In this document: positions 18,172 through 27,828 of the stretch, piece by piece
Position numbering within the stretch: the first letter of the stretch is position 1
Layout: each line of letters starts with the position of its first letter
Source: Acinetobacter rudis
Lineage (GTDB): Bacteria > Pseudomonadota > Gammaproteobacteria > Pseudomonadales > Moraxellaceae
Assembly: GCF_031157835.1 (NCBI RefSeq)
Contig: NZ_JAVIDR010000005.1
Location: 1 to 64,000, forward strand
Length of the DNA: 64,000 nt
Direction of reading: 5' to 3'
Notes under the pieces: generated by a model
Databases searched by the model: none
Seen by the model: the letters and a program-made list of their open reading frames with translations, nothing else
What the model was told of the DNA's origin: nothing
Program-made: the position numbers and the translations under genes

Positions 18172-18834
18172 TTATTCTACAAATGATGTTTGAGCATCAG
18201 CTTGTTCGCCTGCATGCTCTGTCGAACCAGCAGCAGGTTTAGATGCTCCACCTGTAATAAATTTAGTGATTAAATCTTCAAGGTCCATTGTCCCTTGTGT
18301 ATTACCAATACTTTCATTGCGTTTGAGATATTTGAATCCACCACCTGGAACGATTTTCAGGTATTTTTCACCTAATAAACCGTTTGTCGCAACCATGATA
18401 TAAGCATCTTCGTCAATATTTGTTATGGATTTCATATTGTTAATTAGTTGCTGTTCCATCTCTTTTTGTTTCTCAGGAGCGGCAGCCTCATAATCCGAAC
18501 TATAACGAAGTTCTTCAAGCGCATTTTTCTGTACTGTCTTTAATTGCTCAGCATTAAACGTTGTTAGCTGACCATCAAGATCAAATGTAACTGTTGCCAT
18601 ACGCGTAACTGGATCTAAAGTAATACGATCAACACGACCAATTGTTACACCACTCATGGTGACTTTTGCACGTGGTTTTAATCCATTCACATTATCAAAT
18701 TGGGCAGTCATAGTATAATTGTCACGTAAATTACTGCCGACTAGACCACTCACCTTCATAGCAAGAAAGAATAATGCAACACCAAAAATAATGACGAAGA
18801 TACCTACGGCCAGTTCACTAGTACGTGATTTCAT
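18172..18834 (-). CDS. mlaD: MlaD MCE-domain protein
   Basis: MlaD is anchored in the inner membrane with its MCE domain in the periplasm and forms the hexameric ring of the Mla lipid transporter. From the start at 18834 the product is 220 residues: [18 protein letters not shown] starts the single membrane helix (about 8-30), followed by the MCE core with FDNVNGLKPRAKVTMSGV. A long insert (about 95-125, KNALEELRYSSDYE and PEKQKEMEQQ) is larger than in E. coli MlaD, whose total is about 183 residues. The frame opens 50 codons earlier inside mlaE; GGAGG just before the ATG at 18834 and a one-base overlap with the mlaE stop decide the start. Confidence 0.93.
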   Translation of the reverse strand: MKSRTSELAVGIFVIIFGVALFFLAMKVSGLVGSNLRDNYTMTAQFDNVNGLKPRAKVTMSGVTIGRVDRITLDPVTRMATVTFDLDGQLTTFNAEQLKTVQKNALEELRYSSDYEAAAPEKQKEMEQQLINNMKSITNIDEDAYIMVATNGLLGEKYLKIVPGGGFKYLKRNESIGNTQGTMDLEDLITKFITGGASKPAAGSTEHAGEQADAQTSFVE

Positions 18835-19613
18835 CAAATTCCTCCAAACATGACCGCAGTCAAAACAAAATCGAAACCTAAAACACATAGTGATGAATAC
18901 ACTACTGTCTGTGTTGTCGCAGTAGAAATCCCTTCCGAGGTCGGTACACAGGCATAGCCTTGATACACAGCTATCCAAGTACAAATAAAGGCAAAAACAA
19001 TACTCTTAATAATTGTCCCGTTAAAAATGTCATGCATAAACTCTACACTGTTTTGCATTCCACTCCAGAATGAGCCTTCATCTACACCTAAAAAATCTAC
19101 GCCAACAAGCTTACCGCCAATAATACCAATTGCAGCAAAAATCACTGATAGCATTGGTAAACTAAACATACCAGCCCACAACCGTGGAGAGACAATACGC
19201 TTTAACGGATCAACCCCAATCATTTCCATACTAGAAAGCTGTTCAGTCGCTTTCATTAGACCGATTTCTGCAGTCAATGCCGAACCTGCTCGACCAGCAA
19301 AAAGTAATGCTGCAACAACAGGTGCCAATTCACGTAATAAGGTTAATGATACCATCGTGCCAAGCATCGCTTCAGAGCCAATATTGACTAAGATTGAATA
19401 GCCTTGAAGCCCTAAAACCAAACCGATAAATAAACCAGATACTGCGATAATTAAAAGTGATAACACACCAACGCGGTACATTTGGTAAATAAATAAGCGG
19501 ACGCCTTGCCAAGTCGGTAGTGAAAAAACTATTTGCAATAACATTACCGTTGCTACGCCAACGCCACGAATGCTGGCAATAACACGTTGGCCTAAAGAGG
19601 CAATCGCATTCAT
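18834..19613 (-). CDS. mlaE: MlaE permease
   Basis: This is the integral membrane permease of the MlaFEDB ABC-type phospholipid transporter. The 259-residue product is all helical and hydrophobic, with the family block [19 protein letters not shown] followed by [15 protein letters not shown], and the coupling-helix region [20 protein letters not shown]. It overlaps mlaF by four bases (ATGA) and mlaD by one base, the usual tightly coupled order F-E-D. Confidence 0.95.
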   Translation of the reverse strand: MNAIASLGQRVIASIRGVGVATVMLLQIVFSLPTWQGVRLFIYQMYRVGVLSLLIIAVSGLFIGLVLGLQGYSILVNIGSEAMLGTMVSLTLLRELAPVVAALLFAGRAGSALTAEIGLMKATEQLSSMEMIGVDPLKRIVSPRLWAGMFSLPMLSVIFAAIGIIGGKLVGVDFLGVDEGSFWSGMQNSVEFMHDIFNGTIIKSIVFAFICTWIAVYQGYACVPTSEGISTATTQTVVYSSLCVLGFDFVLTAVMFGGI

Positions 19614-20428
19614 GACTTCACCTCATGACTTAAGTAAGGCTGATGACTAAACTGATAATCAACAGGACCTTCATTTGAACCAGATAAAAATTGTTGTACA
19701 AATGCTGATGGATGATTTTTCAATTGTTCTGGCGTCCCTTCACCCTGAATAATGCCTTCAGCGACGACGTAAATGTAATCCGCAATTGATAAAGTTTCAG
19801 TGACATCATGTGAAACAATAATAGATGTCAAATCTAATGCTTCACGTAAAGAACGAATCAAACGCGTCAACACTCCCTTCACAATTGGATCTTGTCCAGC
19901 AAAAGGTTCATCATACATAATTAACTCTGGGTCCAAGACAATTGCCCTTGCTAAAGCAACTCGGCGATTCATACCACCAGAAAGCGCTGAAGGCATAAGT
20001 TGCTCTGTTCCCCTCAACCCAACAGCCTCTAACTTCAGTCCAATCAGTTCGGCAATTAAATGTTCGGGTAATTGGGTATGTGCTCTAAGTGGAAAAGCAA
20101 CATTTTCATAAACAGACATGTCTGTAAATAAAGCACCACTTTGAAACAGCATGCCCATGCGTGCACGCGCTTGAAATAGTTCGGTTCGGGTCATTCCCGC
20201 AATATCAGTACCATCAAATAACACCTCACCGTGGTCAGGGGTCAATTGACCGCCCAACAAACGTAATAAGGTTGTCTTACCTGTACCAGATGGACCCATA
20301 ATTGCGGTAATTTGTCCACGACGAATCTTCAGGCTAACATTTTCATAAATGACGCGTTCACCACGTTTAAAGCTTAGATCTTTGACCTCGACTAAGACTT
20401 CAGACTCAAGGTGCAATGGATTATTCAT
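19610..20428 (-). CDS. mlaF: MlaF ATP-binding protein
   Basis: This is the cytoplasmic ATPase of the Mla phospholipid ABC transporter. The 272-residue product has Walker A GPSGTGKT at 45-52, the Q-loop in MLFQSGALF, the signature [10 protein letters not shown], Walker [14 protein letters not shown] and the H-loop in IIVSHDV. The signature is SGGM rather than SGGQ, as in other MlaF proteins. It is the first gene of mlaFEDCB and is preceded by an AGGAAAA element before the ATG. The operon promoter should lie in the 0.5-kb region upstream. Confidence 0.95.
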   Translation of the reverse strand: MNNPLHLESEVLVEVKDLSFKRGERVIYENVSLKIRRGQITAIMGPSGTGKTTLLRLLGGQLTPDHGEVLFDGTDIAGMTRTELFQARARMGMLFQSGALFTDMSVYENVAFPLRAHTQLPEHLIAELIGLKLEAVGLRGTEQLMPSALSGGMNRRVALARAIVLDPELIMYDEPFAGQDPIVKGVLTRLIRSLREALDLTSIIVSHDVTETLSIADYIYVVAEGIIQGEGTPEQLKNHPSAFVQQFLSGSNEGPVDYQFSHQPYLSHEVKS

Positions 20429-20952
20429 AACTGAACATTTTCCTGCAATATATCAGCCTGCATACTATAGCACCTGAAATTAACGATAGGATATGCTGAT
20501 TGGAAAGAGACGACGCTCTAATGATAAGAAAGCACCATCGAACCCAACTTTTAATCAGCCTCTATTTTTTGTAAATTTTAACCTGCACCAATTAAGTGAA
20601 TTATCCCATAAATTAGAAAAAAAAGTACAATTTACAGCTGACTAAAAAACCAACAAGCCTATGTTATCACTGTAAATTCAAGCCAAATTGTTGTTCTAAT
20701 TACCCAATTATACTGTTAAAAAATGCCGTTAATCAGCTGATTTACAATAAAAAAAATGATATTAAAGAGCATTAATAAACCAAATATTGCGTACATCACG
20801 AGCAACGTAACCTTATGTGCCTAGATCTAATGACCCCACTATTTTATATATTTATCATTTTTTTTCAATAACAAGACATTCATCACATTTATTTTATTTG
20901 ATTTAAATGAAAAAAAACCAGTCCGTAGACTGGTTTAATTCTTCGTATCTGA
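20429..20952. other. Intergenic region between mlaF and the helicase gene
   Basis: These 524 nt lie upstream of mlaF and downstream of the helicase stop; both genes are on the minus strand. They contain the helicase terminator (20908-20936) and the mla promoter region. The rest is AT-rich with many short A and T runs; no open frame looks real and I see no strong structured element. Confidence 0.45.
20908..20936 (-). terminator. Rho-independent terminator after the helicase gene
   Basis: On the minus strand AAACCAGTC pairs perfectly with GACTGGTTT over a TACG tetraloop (20915-20936), followed by a run of T. It begins 17 nt after the helicase stop. Confidence 0.88.
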
Positions 20953-22806
20953 TTAGTCGTTAAATTTACGACGACGATCGAAACCTTCACCACCTTCACG
21001 GCGTGGACGATCATTGTTAAATTCACGACGTGGACGATCTTCACCACCAAAGTTACGTTTAGGACGATCTTCGCCACCAAAGTTACGTTTAGGGCGATCA
21101 TCACCAGCAAAGTTACGCTTAGGACGATCATCACCAGCAAAGTTACGTTTAGGACGATCAGAGAAGTTGCCTTCACGACGTGGCTTATAATCTACACGAT
21201 TACCACGGTTGTCATCATTCGCATCAAAACGCGGTTTATCATTAAAACCACCTTCGCGGCGAGGACGGTCGTTATTGAACTCACGACGTGGACGATCGTT
21301 GTTAAATTCGCGACGTGGACGGTCTTCGTTAAATTCACGACGTGGACGATCGTTGTTAAATTCGCGACGTGGACGATCTTCGTTAAATTCACGACGTGGA
21401 CGATCGTTGTTAAATTCGCGACGTGGACGGTCTTCGTTAAATTCACGACGTGGACGGTCTTCATTAAACTCGCGACGTGGACGGTCTTCTGAATACGAAC
21501 GACGTTCGCCATCACGACCACCTTCACGGCGTTTAAAGTTACCTTCACCCTCAAAACGACGACGACCACCGCCAAAACCACCACGGCCACCATCACGTTT
21601 ACCACCACGACCACCATCACGGCGTTGTTTTGCTGGTGGTGGAGATGGCTCTAAACCTTCAATTTCAGATACATTTAAACGTGCATCTAAATAGTCTTCC
21701 AGCGCACGAATCTTACCACGTTCACGATAAGTCGCTAAAGTAATTGCTTTACCAGTACGACCCGCACGACCTGTACGACCAATACGGTGTACATAATCTT
21801 CGTTTTTCATTGGAAGACCAAAGTTAATCACGTGAGAGATTGTTGGTACATCTAGACCACGTGCAGCAACATCAGTCGCAACTAAAATTTTTGCACGACC
21901 TTCACGGATACTACGTAAACGACGGTTACGTACAGTTTGAGGCATCGCACCATGAAGTGCTACGACAGAAAGACCAGCTTCAGCAAGTTCTTCTGCAAGC
22001 ATATCTGTATCTTCTTGTGTGCTTGCAAATACAACTGCTTGATCTAAGTCTTCTTCACTTAACCAATGCGTAAGCAATTTTTTCTTATGCTCAAAACCAT
22101 CAGTCCAGTGCAAAGTCTGCGTAATATCAGTATTTGTTGTATGACCAGTTTCAATCGCAATACGCTCAGGTTCATTCATCATACGCTCAGCTAAACGAAT
22201 AATACGGTCAGCAAAAGTCGCAGAGAACATTAATGTTTGAGTACGATTAGCAGCAAGATCACTGATTGCTTCTAGATCTTCAGAGAAGCCTAAGTCAAGC
22301 ATACGGTCTGCTTCATCAACGATTAATGCATTAACTTGATCAAGTTTAATTTGACGGCGATTCACTAAATCCAATAAACGGCCTGGAGTGGCAACAACCA
22401 CTTGAGCACCTTTTAATTGTTGGATTTGTTTACCAAAAGGCATACCACCCATAATTGCAGCAATACGTACACCTTTCATGTGTCGTACAAATGCAATCGC
22501 ATCTTGACTCACTTGTTGAGCCAATTCACGTGTTGGGCACAATACCAAAATACTTGGCTGTGTTACTGCACGCATACGCTCTTTAAAAGGTACAAAAGTA
22601 TCTTGTGTAGCAAGCGCGTTTAAAGTAGGGAGTAAGAAAGCAGCAGTCTTACCAGAACCAGTCTGGCTAGAAACGAGAAGGTCTTTACCTTCTAAAGCAG
22701 CAGGAATCGACTGTTCTTGCACAGGCGTAGGCGCAGTAAAGCCTAGGCTTTCAAGTGCTTTATGTAGAGATTCATGCAAAGGAAATTCAGCAAAAGTTTT
22801 GCTCAT
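20953..22806 (-). CDS. DEAD-box ATP-dependent RNA helicase with repeat tail
   Basis: This is an RNA helicase of the RhlE/SrmB/DeaD group, likely acting in ribosome assembly or RNA decay. The core spans about 1-385: Q motif FxxxPTPVQ near 23-30, Walker A SQTGSGKT at 47-54, PTRELA at 91-96, DEAD at 164-167, SAT at 195-197 and HRIGRTGR at 340-347. The last 225 residues are a basic, disordered tail built from Gly/Arg stretches and tandem repeats: about nine copies of a nine-residue DRPRREFN(E/N) unit and four of a ten-residue DRPKRNF unit. The frame opens at a GTG at 22818, but GGGTGA eight nt before the ATG at 22806 supports that start. Expression is probably controlled through the structured leader upstream. 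Confidence 0.93.
   Translation of the reverse strand: MSKTFAEFPLHESLHKALESLGFTAPTPVQEQSIPAALEGKDLLVSSQTGSGKTAAFLLPTLNALATQDTFVPFKERMRAVTQPSILVLCPTRELAQQVSQDAIAFVRHMKGVRIAAIMGGMPFGKQIQQLKGAQVVVATPGRLLDLVNRRQIKLDQVNALIVDEADRMLDLGFSEDLEAISDLAANRTQTLMFSATFADRIIRLAERMMNEPERIAIETGHTTNTDITQTLHWTDGFEHKKKLLTHWLSEEDLDQAVVFASTQEDTDMLAEELAEAGLSVVALHGAMPQTVRNRRLRSIREGRAKILVATDVAARGLDVPTISHVINFGLPMKNEDYVHRIGRTGRAGRTGKAITLATYRERGKIRALEDYLDARLNVSEIEGLEPSPPPAKQRRDGGRGGKRDGGRGGFGGGRRRFEGEGNFKRREGGRDGERRSYSEDRPRREFNEDRPRREFNEDRPRREFNNDRPRREFNEDRPRREFNNDRPRREFNEDRPRREFNNDRPRREFNNDRPRREGGFNDKPRFDANDDNRGNRVDYKPRREGNFSDRPKRNFAGDDRPKRNFAGDDRPKRNFGGEDRPKRNFGGEDRPRREFNNDRPRREGGEGFDRRRKFND
21032..21151 (-). repeat. Four tandem 30-bp units in the helicase tail
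   Basis: Four full 30-bp units begin at 21032, 21062, 21092 and 21122 (GGACGATC or GGGCGATC starts on the plus strand). They encode DRPKRNFAGD twice and DRPKRNFGGE twice. The unit length is a multiple of three, so gain or loss keeps the frame. Confidence 0.95.
21263..21488 (-). repeat. Tandem 27-bp array in the helicase tail
   Basis: Unit starts (GGACGG or GGACGA) are spaced exactly 27 bp at 21263, 21290, 21317, 21344, 21371, 21398, 21425 and 21452, with a partial ninth at 21479. They encode DRPRREFNE or DRPRREFNN. Units alternate between two close variants at the E/N position, which suggests duplication of two-unit blocks. This is a coding minisatellite likely to vary in copy number. Confidence 0.95.
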
Positions 22807-23072
22807 AGAGACGTTCACCCTAAACTGGGTGCTCCATTAATATAATCAGATGGACATCGGCAAAAAGCGGCACAGCAATAGACGCTGAAAAAATGAAATC
22901 AGCGGCAATCCGTGTTTAAGGACGATGTGATATAACGCACGTATGAATACGGCCGGAACCTGAAAGAATCGCTTTAGCGATTGGGGCGCGATATATCGTC
23001 CTCTTTGGACTGCACGCGCATACACAATGATAAGTAGAGAATGTTCAGGTATTGAACTGAATTGAGGTGCGT
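22807..23072 (-). promoter_or_regulatory. Long structured 5' leader of the helicase mRNA
   Basis: From the promoter at 23079-23106 the transcript would carry about 265 nt of leader with no gene in it. On the minus strand it holds: GTCC-AAAGA-GGAC (23010-22998), a 7-bp pairing of GGACGAT (23001-22995) with ATCGTCC (22926-22920), AATCGC-TAAA-GCGATT (22982-22967), a CGTA-TTCA-TACG type hairpin (22951-22940), CGCTGA/TCAGCG (22904-22883) and CACCC/GGGTG (22831-22816). The last one buries the GGGTGA ribosome-binding site. The first two pairings use the same GGAC and exclude each other. Such a layout fits temperature- or feedback-controlled translation, but that is inference. Confidence 0.6.
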
Positions 23073-23078
23073 GGCCGA

Positions 23079-23106
23079 AGTATAACAGCTATTATGCAAA
23101 AGTCAC
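23079..23106 (-). promoter_or_regulatory. Extended -10 promoter for the helicase gene
   Basis: On the minus strand GTGACT (23106-23101) is followed after 16 nt by TATACT (23084-23079). TGT directly before the latter makes an extended -10 (TGTTATACT). It is the only good promoter-like sequence between marC and the helicase gene and defines the long leader. Confidence 0.6.
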
Positions 23107-23172
23107 GCTAAAAATCATGATTCTTCCTAATTTTATTTTCATGATCAAATAAACAGCCATCACAACCTCGCA

Positions 23173-23805
23173 TTAGAAATCCTTCACAACTCCCAACACC
23201 CCTGTAATCATCATATCAATTGCAATTGTTCCAACTAAAAGTGCTGATAAACGTCCCACAATATCTACATAGTGATCAATATATTTGGCATGTTTTGTGC
23301 GCAAATTATCATGTGCATATTTCATCAAAATTAAGATGCTACAGCTTAATAGCAATGTTAAACCAATCACTAATGCAGCACTGAGTAACGGTAAATGCAC
23401 CCCTGTAACAACAGCTGCACTAATTGTTCCTGGCCCAATCATAAAGGGCATAGCAATCATACCGGCGGCGTGTTCTGAGGCACCACGAATAGCTCCAATT
23501 GTATCGGCTCCTTCAAATACGTAGCGGTAACCAATCACCAAAAATATAATACCGCCGAAAATTTGAAAGGCTTCAAAGCGCACCTGAAGAAAATCACTAA
23601 ATATCGCTTCCCCACCCCAGGCAAAAAGAATAAAAACGCTCAGTGCAATGAAAGCACCTTGAATCAAAGCTCGGGTAAATACCTTAAATTCTAAATTACG
23701 AATCAACCCCAGCATATAAATGCTCATTAAAAAAGGGTTCAATAAAGCAAAGAATAACGCGAAAGAATGAATATGCGAGGTCAACAAAATAATGATCCAG
23801 CCCAC
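23173..23805 (-). CDS. MarC-family integral membrane protein
   Basis: This is a six-helix membrane protein of the MarC/YhgN family (UPF0056), of unknown transport or sensing role. Features are SFALFFALLNPFLMSIYM in the first helix, RALIQGAFIALSVFILFAWGG in the second, and the conserved FQIFGGIIFLVIGYRYVF and MPFMIGPGTISAAVV blocks. The frame extends up to a TTG at 23868. The family usually starts just before the first helix, so a GTG at 23805 (210 residues) fits better, though neither start has a strong ribosome-binding site. It follows suhB on the same strand beyond a terminator. Confidence 0.82.
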   Translation of the reverse strand: MGWIIILLTSHIHSFALFFALLNPFLMSIYMLGLIRNLEFKVFTRALIQGAFIALSVFILFAWGGEAIFSDFLQVRFEAFQIFGGIIFLVIGYRYVFEGADTIGAIRGASEHAAGMIAMPFMIGPGTISAAVVTGVHLPLLSAALVIGLTLLLSCSILILMKYAHDNLRTKHAKYIDHYVDIVGRLSALLVGTIAIDMMITGVLGVVKDF

Positions 23806-23957
23806 TGATCTAATGATAAAACACGAACGAAATATGTTCAGAATACAATGTAAGCTAGGTTTATCCAAAACCTAAACGCAATATTATGTTTTATTTTAGT
23901 TAACATGAACTTAACAACAAGATTTTGCTTTTTATCTAGACCACACGAAGTAAATAG

Positions 23958-23992
23958 AAAAAGCCTGAGTAATAATATTACTCAGGCTTTTT
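23958..23992. terminator. Bidirectional terminator between suhB and marC
   Basis: AAAAAGCCTGAGTAAT at 23958-23973 is perfectly complementary to ATTACTCAGGCTTTTT at 23977-23992. The A run on one side and T run on the other make it a strong terminator in both directions. In context it ends the suhB transcript. Confidence 0.88.
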
Positions 23993-24042
23993 AAAAGAGA
24001 TCATCAAATACAGCGATTTAATGTTCATATTAATAATTAAAA

Positions 24043-24873
24043 TTATTTTGCAGCTTCACCCCAAGCAGGAACAACTGCTTGCATTAACGGTTTTAACATT
24101 TTCATTGAACTTGCAATAACTTGACCATTTTGCATTGCGTCAGTACCACCACGCGCATCAACAACTGTACCACCTGCTTCTTTAACAATCAGCTCACCAG
24201 CAGCAATATCCCATGGTTTTAGACCTAACTCAAAGTAGCCATCGAAACGCCCAGCAGCAACGTAAGCCAAATCAAGTGCAGCTGAACCAGAGCGACGATA
24301 CTGTGCACCAGCTTCAGTCACAGCAAGTAATGAGTCAAAATGATTTTTTGCATATGAAATAATTTCACCGTTACGTTTAGCACGATATGCATGCCCAACC
24401 GCAAGGAAAGTATTTTCTAAACTATCTTTAATATTAACGCGAATACGGCGTTGATTCATCATTGCGCCACGACCACGACTTGCTGAGAATAGCTCGTCTT
24501 TTACTGGATCGTAGATTACGCCATGCTGTGTAACACCTTTGTGTTGTACTGCAATAGAAATACAAAAATGAGGAAAACCATTAATGAAGTTTAAAGTGCC
24601 ATCTAAAGGATCAATCACCCAGCACCAATCTGCATCATGACCTTTACCTTCTTGTAGACCAAATTCTTCACCTAAGAAGCTATGGCTTTTATAACTTTTA
24701 CGAAGTGTATCAATGGTCAATTGTTCAAGGTAACGGTCAACACGTGTTACAGGACCGTCTATACCTTTTTCTTCAACTTGTAGATCAAGTTTATGACGAT
24801 TTTGATGCGCTTTTAAAAGCTCTTGACCAACTGTTTGAGCCGCACGCGCAGCCATCACCACCATAGGTTCCAT
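24043..24873 (-). CDS. suhB: Inositol-1-monophosphatase family protein (SuhB)
   Basis: This is a Mg2+-dependent phosphatase of the inositol monophosphatase family. SuhB proteins hydrolyse inositol-1-phosphate and in enterobacteria also join ribosomal antitermination complexes. The 276-residue product has Glu69-Glu70 in LGEEFG, the metal-site motif DPLDGT at 88-93, and WDIAAGELIVKEAGG near 222-236. The C-terminus is slightly extended with Ala and Lys. It lies between two terminators and looks monocistronic. Confidence 0.92.
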   Translation of the reverse strand: MEPMVVMAARAAQTVGQELLKAHQNRHKLDLQVEEKGIDGPVTRVDRYLEQLTIDTLRKSYKSHSFLGEEFGLQEGKGHDADWCWVIDPLDGTLNFINGFPHFCISIAVQHKGVTQHGVIYDPVKDELFSASRGRGAMMNQRRIRVNIKDSLENTFLAVGHAYRAKRNGEIISYAKNHFDSLLAVTEAGAQYRRSGSAALDLAYVAAGRFDGYFELGLKPWDIAAGELIVKEAGGTVVDARGGTDAMQNGQVIASSMKMLKPLMQAVVPAWGEAAK

Positions 24874-24919
24874 TGAACACCCACTACAAATTTAAAAATA
24901 CTGATAAAGAATAATGCAT

Positions 24920-24955
24920 AAAAGCGTCGACATTTTAGCAAATATCGACGCTTTT
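24920..24955 (-). terminator. Rho-independent terminator after dxs
   Basis: AAAAGCGTCGA at 24920-24930 and TCGACGCTTTT at 24945-24955 form a perfect 11-bp stem with a 14-nt loop. On the minus strand the stem ends in a T run. It ends dxs transcription before suhB. Confidence 0.8.
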
Positions 24956-25006
24956 TGGGGATGTTTTTTCTAAAACTTTTTAATCATTTGAAATCACGCA
25001 GATTAT

Positions 25007-26920
25007 TCATTCAATTTCTGCAGTAAGATTAGACCAAGTTTGAGTGACTGATTGCTCAATACCAGATGCATCAAGTCCACATGCAGATAGCATTTCGGCA
25101 TGTGTTGCTTGTGCCAAGAATGCATCGGGTAGTCCAAGATTTACGATTGGTTTTAAAATATGTTCTTGAGCGAGCAACTCATTTACTGCACTACCAGCGC
25201 CTGCCATTACAGCATGTTCTTCAACCGTTACAAACAAATCTGTTTTCGCTGCATAGTCACGAATAATTTGTGCATCTAATGGTTTAATAAAACGCATATT
25301 AATGACATCAACAGCAACTTGTAAACGATTAGCTAGGCGCTCAGCAGCCTCAATAGCAACGTGAACACGACTACCAAAAGCTAAAATCGTAATTCGATCT
25401 GATGCATCAATATGAAAACTTGCTACCAATTCTGCACGACCAATTTCCAAGCTTTGTAACTCAGTCTCAATCTTAACCCCTAGACCATTACCCCGTGGAT
25501 AACGCACGGCTGCGGGTCCAGGATATAGATAAGCTGTATGCAACATTTGGCGGCATTCATTTTCATCTTTCGGTGCCATAATCACAATATTTGGAACAGT
25601 ACGCATATAGGCATAATCATAAGCACCTGCATGTGTCGGACCATCCTCTCCAACCAAACCAGCTCGATCAATTCCAAATGTTACGTCAAGATTTTGTAAT
25701 GCGACATCATGAATAAACTGGTCATAACCACGTTGCAGAAAAGTCGAATAGATTGCTACGACAGGTTTTAACCCCTCGCAAGCCATTCCTGCTGCAAGTG
25801 TTACCGCATGTTGTTCTGCAATTGCCACATCAAAATAACGATCAGGATATTGAGCTGCAAACTTGACCATTCCAGAACCTTCGCACATGGCAGGAGTAAT
25901 AGCCAATAAGCGTGAATCTTGTTCAGCCTCATCACACAACCATTGCCCAAACACATCAGCATACTTAGGTGCACTTGGTTGATTTGAAGAACTTGTAACT
26001 GTACTTTTACCTATTGCATGATACTTAATTTGATCTGCCTCAGCAGGTGCAAAGCCCTTACCTTTCGTCGTATAAACATGAATTAGACGTGGTCCTTTAC
26101 GTTTTTTAACGGCAGTAAGTACGTTCACCAATTGGTCAACATCGTGACCATCAAAGGGACCAAAATAATCAAAGCCAATCGCTTTAAATAAGTTATCAGC
26201 TGCATCTGTTGCAGGTTGATGCAAACGAGAGTTATAACTCCAATTTGGATGTGACTGAATAAATGCTTGACCATCGGCATCAAGTTGGACAGATTGGCCC
26301 TGCTCCCATATAGCAGCTAAATGTTTTGCAAAACCACCCGTACTACATGAGATTGACATATCATTGTCATTTAAAATGACTATAAGATCAGCATTATGGG
26401 CAACAGCATCATTCAATGCTTCAAATGCCATTCCTGCGGTCATAGCACCATCACCAACAACAGAAACCACTTGGCATGGATCTTTTTGATAACGACGAGC
26501 CAAAGCCATGCCTAAGCCAGCAGAAATTGCAGTCGATGAATGTCCTACACCAAAGGTGTCAAATTCAGACTCATCTCGTGCCGGAAATGCTGCCAAGCCA
26601 TCTTTGGCTCGGATTGTGGTTAAACGGTCTCGGCGACCAGTTAAAACCTTATGAGGATAAGCCTGATGACCAACATCCCAAATTAGACGGTCTAAGGGCG
26701 TATTAAAGCAATAATGCAAAGCAACAGTAAGCTCTATGACACCAAGGTTTGCACCAAAATGACCACCACTTTGCCCAGCGGCATAAAGTATATACTGGCG
26801 TAATTCATCCGCCACTTGAGTTAACTGGCTTTGCTCAAGTTGACGTAATTGCTGTGGATGATTAATTTCATCTAACAAAGGCGTAACTGGACGCTGAGCA
26901 GGTATTTCTGTATACAACAT
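25007..26920 (-). CDS. dxs: 1-deoxy-D-xylulose-5-phosphate synthase
   Basis: This thiamine-diphosphate enzyme condenses pyruvate and glyceraldehyde-3-phosphate to 1-deoxy-D-xylulose-5-phosphate. It is the entry step of the MEP isoprenoid route and also supplies precursors for thiamine and pyridoxal. The 637-residue product shows [12 protein letters not shown], the cofactor-binding [17 protein letters not shown] with the following LNDNDMSIS, the catalytic Glu region [17 protein letters not shown], and [21 protein letters not shown]. The open frame starts at a TTG three codons earlier, but the ATG at 26920 (MLYTEIP) matches Acinetobacter homologues. It is divergent from ribA. Confidence 0.96.
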   Translation of the reverse strand: MLYTEIPAQRPVTPLLDEINHPQQLRQLEQSQLTQVADELRQYILYAAGQSGGHFGANLGVIELTVALHYCFNTPLDRLIWDVGHQAYPHKVLTGRRDRLTTIRAKDGLAAFPARDESEFDTFGVGHSSTAISAGLGMALARRYQKDPCQVVSVVGDGAMTAGMAFEALNDAVAHNADLIVILNDNDMSISCSTGGFAKHLAAIWEQGQSVQLDADGQAFIQSHPNWSYNSRLHQPATDAADNLFKAIGFDYFGPFDGHDVDQLVNVLTAVKKRKGPRLIHVYTTKGKGFAPAEADQIKYHAIGKSTVTSSSNQPSAPKYADVFGQWLCDEAEQDSRLLAITPAMCEGSGMVKFAAQYPDRYFDVAIAEQHAVTLAAGMACEGLKPVVAIYSTFLQRGYDQFIHDVALQNLDVTFGIDRAGLVGEDGPTHAGAYDYAYMRTVPNIVIMAPKDENECRQMLHTAYLYPGPAAVRYPRGNGLGVKIETELQSLEIGRAELVASFHIDASDRITILAFGSRVHVAIEAAERLANRLQVAVDVINMRFIKPLDAQIIRDYAAKTDLFVTVEEHAVMAGAGSAVNELLAQEHILKPIVNLGLPDAFLAQATHAEMLSACGLDASGIEQSVTQTWSNLTAEIE

Positions 26921-27225
26921 ATATGGCAAAGCCTTCTTTAGCCTGGCAAATCCTAAGCTAGGTAAACGGGTAAATGCGATTAGGGTCGAATTATATCACT
27001 TCCAATCAATTACATGGTGATTGGTCATGCTTAAGGATAAAAAGCATATCGTAATTGTATCTTAGCCCCGATTATCCTGAATATTCTTACAACTTATCAA
27101 CTATTATTGTTAGCTTTATACAAAAAAGAAAACGGAAAGTATCTAAACATAATTCACAGTTCTATTAATACTTGAGCTTTAAGCTATACTTTAGCCTATA
27201 TCGAATCTCATAAATGGATCAAATC
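26921..27225. other. Divergent intergenic region, dxs/ribA
   Basis: These 305 nt should carry the promoters of dxs and ribA. A TATACT at about 27186-27191 could be a ribA -10 but lacks a good -35. I looked for an FMN-riboswitch-like conserved core and did not find one. No gene is visible. Confidence 0.4.
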
Positions 27226-27828
27226 GTGCCGATAGAATTTGTTGCAACCTCACAGCTCCCAACCGCTTTTGGGGACTTTAAAGTCAGTGTATTTCAAGAT
27301 CCTCAGACTGGTGAAGAACATGTTGCTTTATCCAAAGGACTAGAAAACACACCAACAGAACCTGTACTCGTTCGTTTACATTCCGAATGTTTAACTGGCG
27401 ATGCCTTTGCCTCACTCAAATGCGATTGTGGTCCACAGCTACAAAACACGATGAAAATGATTAATTCCGCAGGTCAAGGCGTGATTCTCTACTTACGCCA
27501 AGAGGGACGCGGCATTGGTTTAACCAATAAAATTCGTGCTTATGCATTACAAGATCAAGGGCATGACACGGTAGACGCCAATTTACTTCTAAACCTTCCA
27601 GCAGATGCACGTCGTTATGACATGTGTAGTATTATGTTAGAACATTTAAAAGTTAAACAAGTCAAACTCATTACCAACAACCCTCTTAAAATTAAGGCAT
27701 TACAAGAACTTGGAATTGATGTTGTAGAGCGTGTAGCCTTAACAGTAGGTTTAAACCCGAAAAATGCCGAATATCTCAAAACAAAACACGAACGTATGTC
27801 ACATATGTACAGTGAAGATGATTTTTAA
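27226..27828 (+). CDS. ribA: GTP cyclohydrolase II
   Basis: It opens GTP to 2,5-diamino-6-ribosylamino-4(3H)-pyrimidinone 5'-phosphate, the first step of riboflavin synthesis. The 200-residue product has the zinc-binding cysteines in [18 protein letters not shown] and the catalytic/GTP-binding block [22 protein letters not shown], followed by [14 protein letters not shown]. It is a stand-alone RibA without a RibB domain. The frame includes an ATG at 27214 that lacks a ribosome-binding site; a GTG at 27226 has GGA eight nt upstream and gives the usual [13 protein letters not shown] N-terminus, so I chose it. Confidence 0.95.
   Translation: MPIEFVATSQLPTAFGDFKVSVFQDPQTGEEHVALSKGLENTPTEPVLVRLHSECLTGDAFASLKCDCGPQLQNTMKMINSAGQGVILYLRQEGRGIGLTNKIRAYALQDQGHDTVDANLLLNLPADARRYDMCSIMLEHLKVKQVKLITNNPLKIKALQELGIDVVERVALTVGLNPKNAEYLKTKHERMSHMYSEDDF

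Noticed and set aside
21263..21488. CRISPR-like regular repeats
   Set aside because: The 27-bp units are contiguous with no spacers and encode an in-frame peptide repeat, so they are a coding minisatellite.
20889..21620. Val-rich open frames on the minus strand
   Set aside because: They are out-of-frame readings of the same helicase repeats; the Val/Met periodicity comes from the repeat unit.
21209..21694. Open frame on the plus strand with Arg/Ser-rich repeats
   Set aside because: It is the antisense of the helicase tail. The tandem 27- and 30-bp units create long open frames in several frames; no ribosome-binding site or independent similarity supports it.
26921..27225. Possible FMN riboswitch upstream of ribA
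   Set aside because: The AGGGUGAAAUUC-like and other conserved FMN-element boxes are absent.
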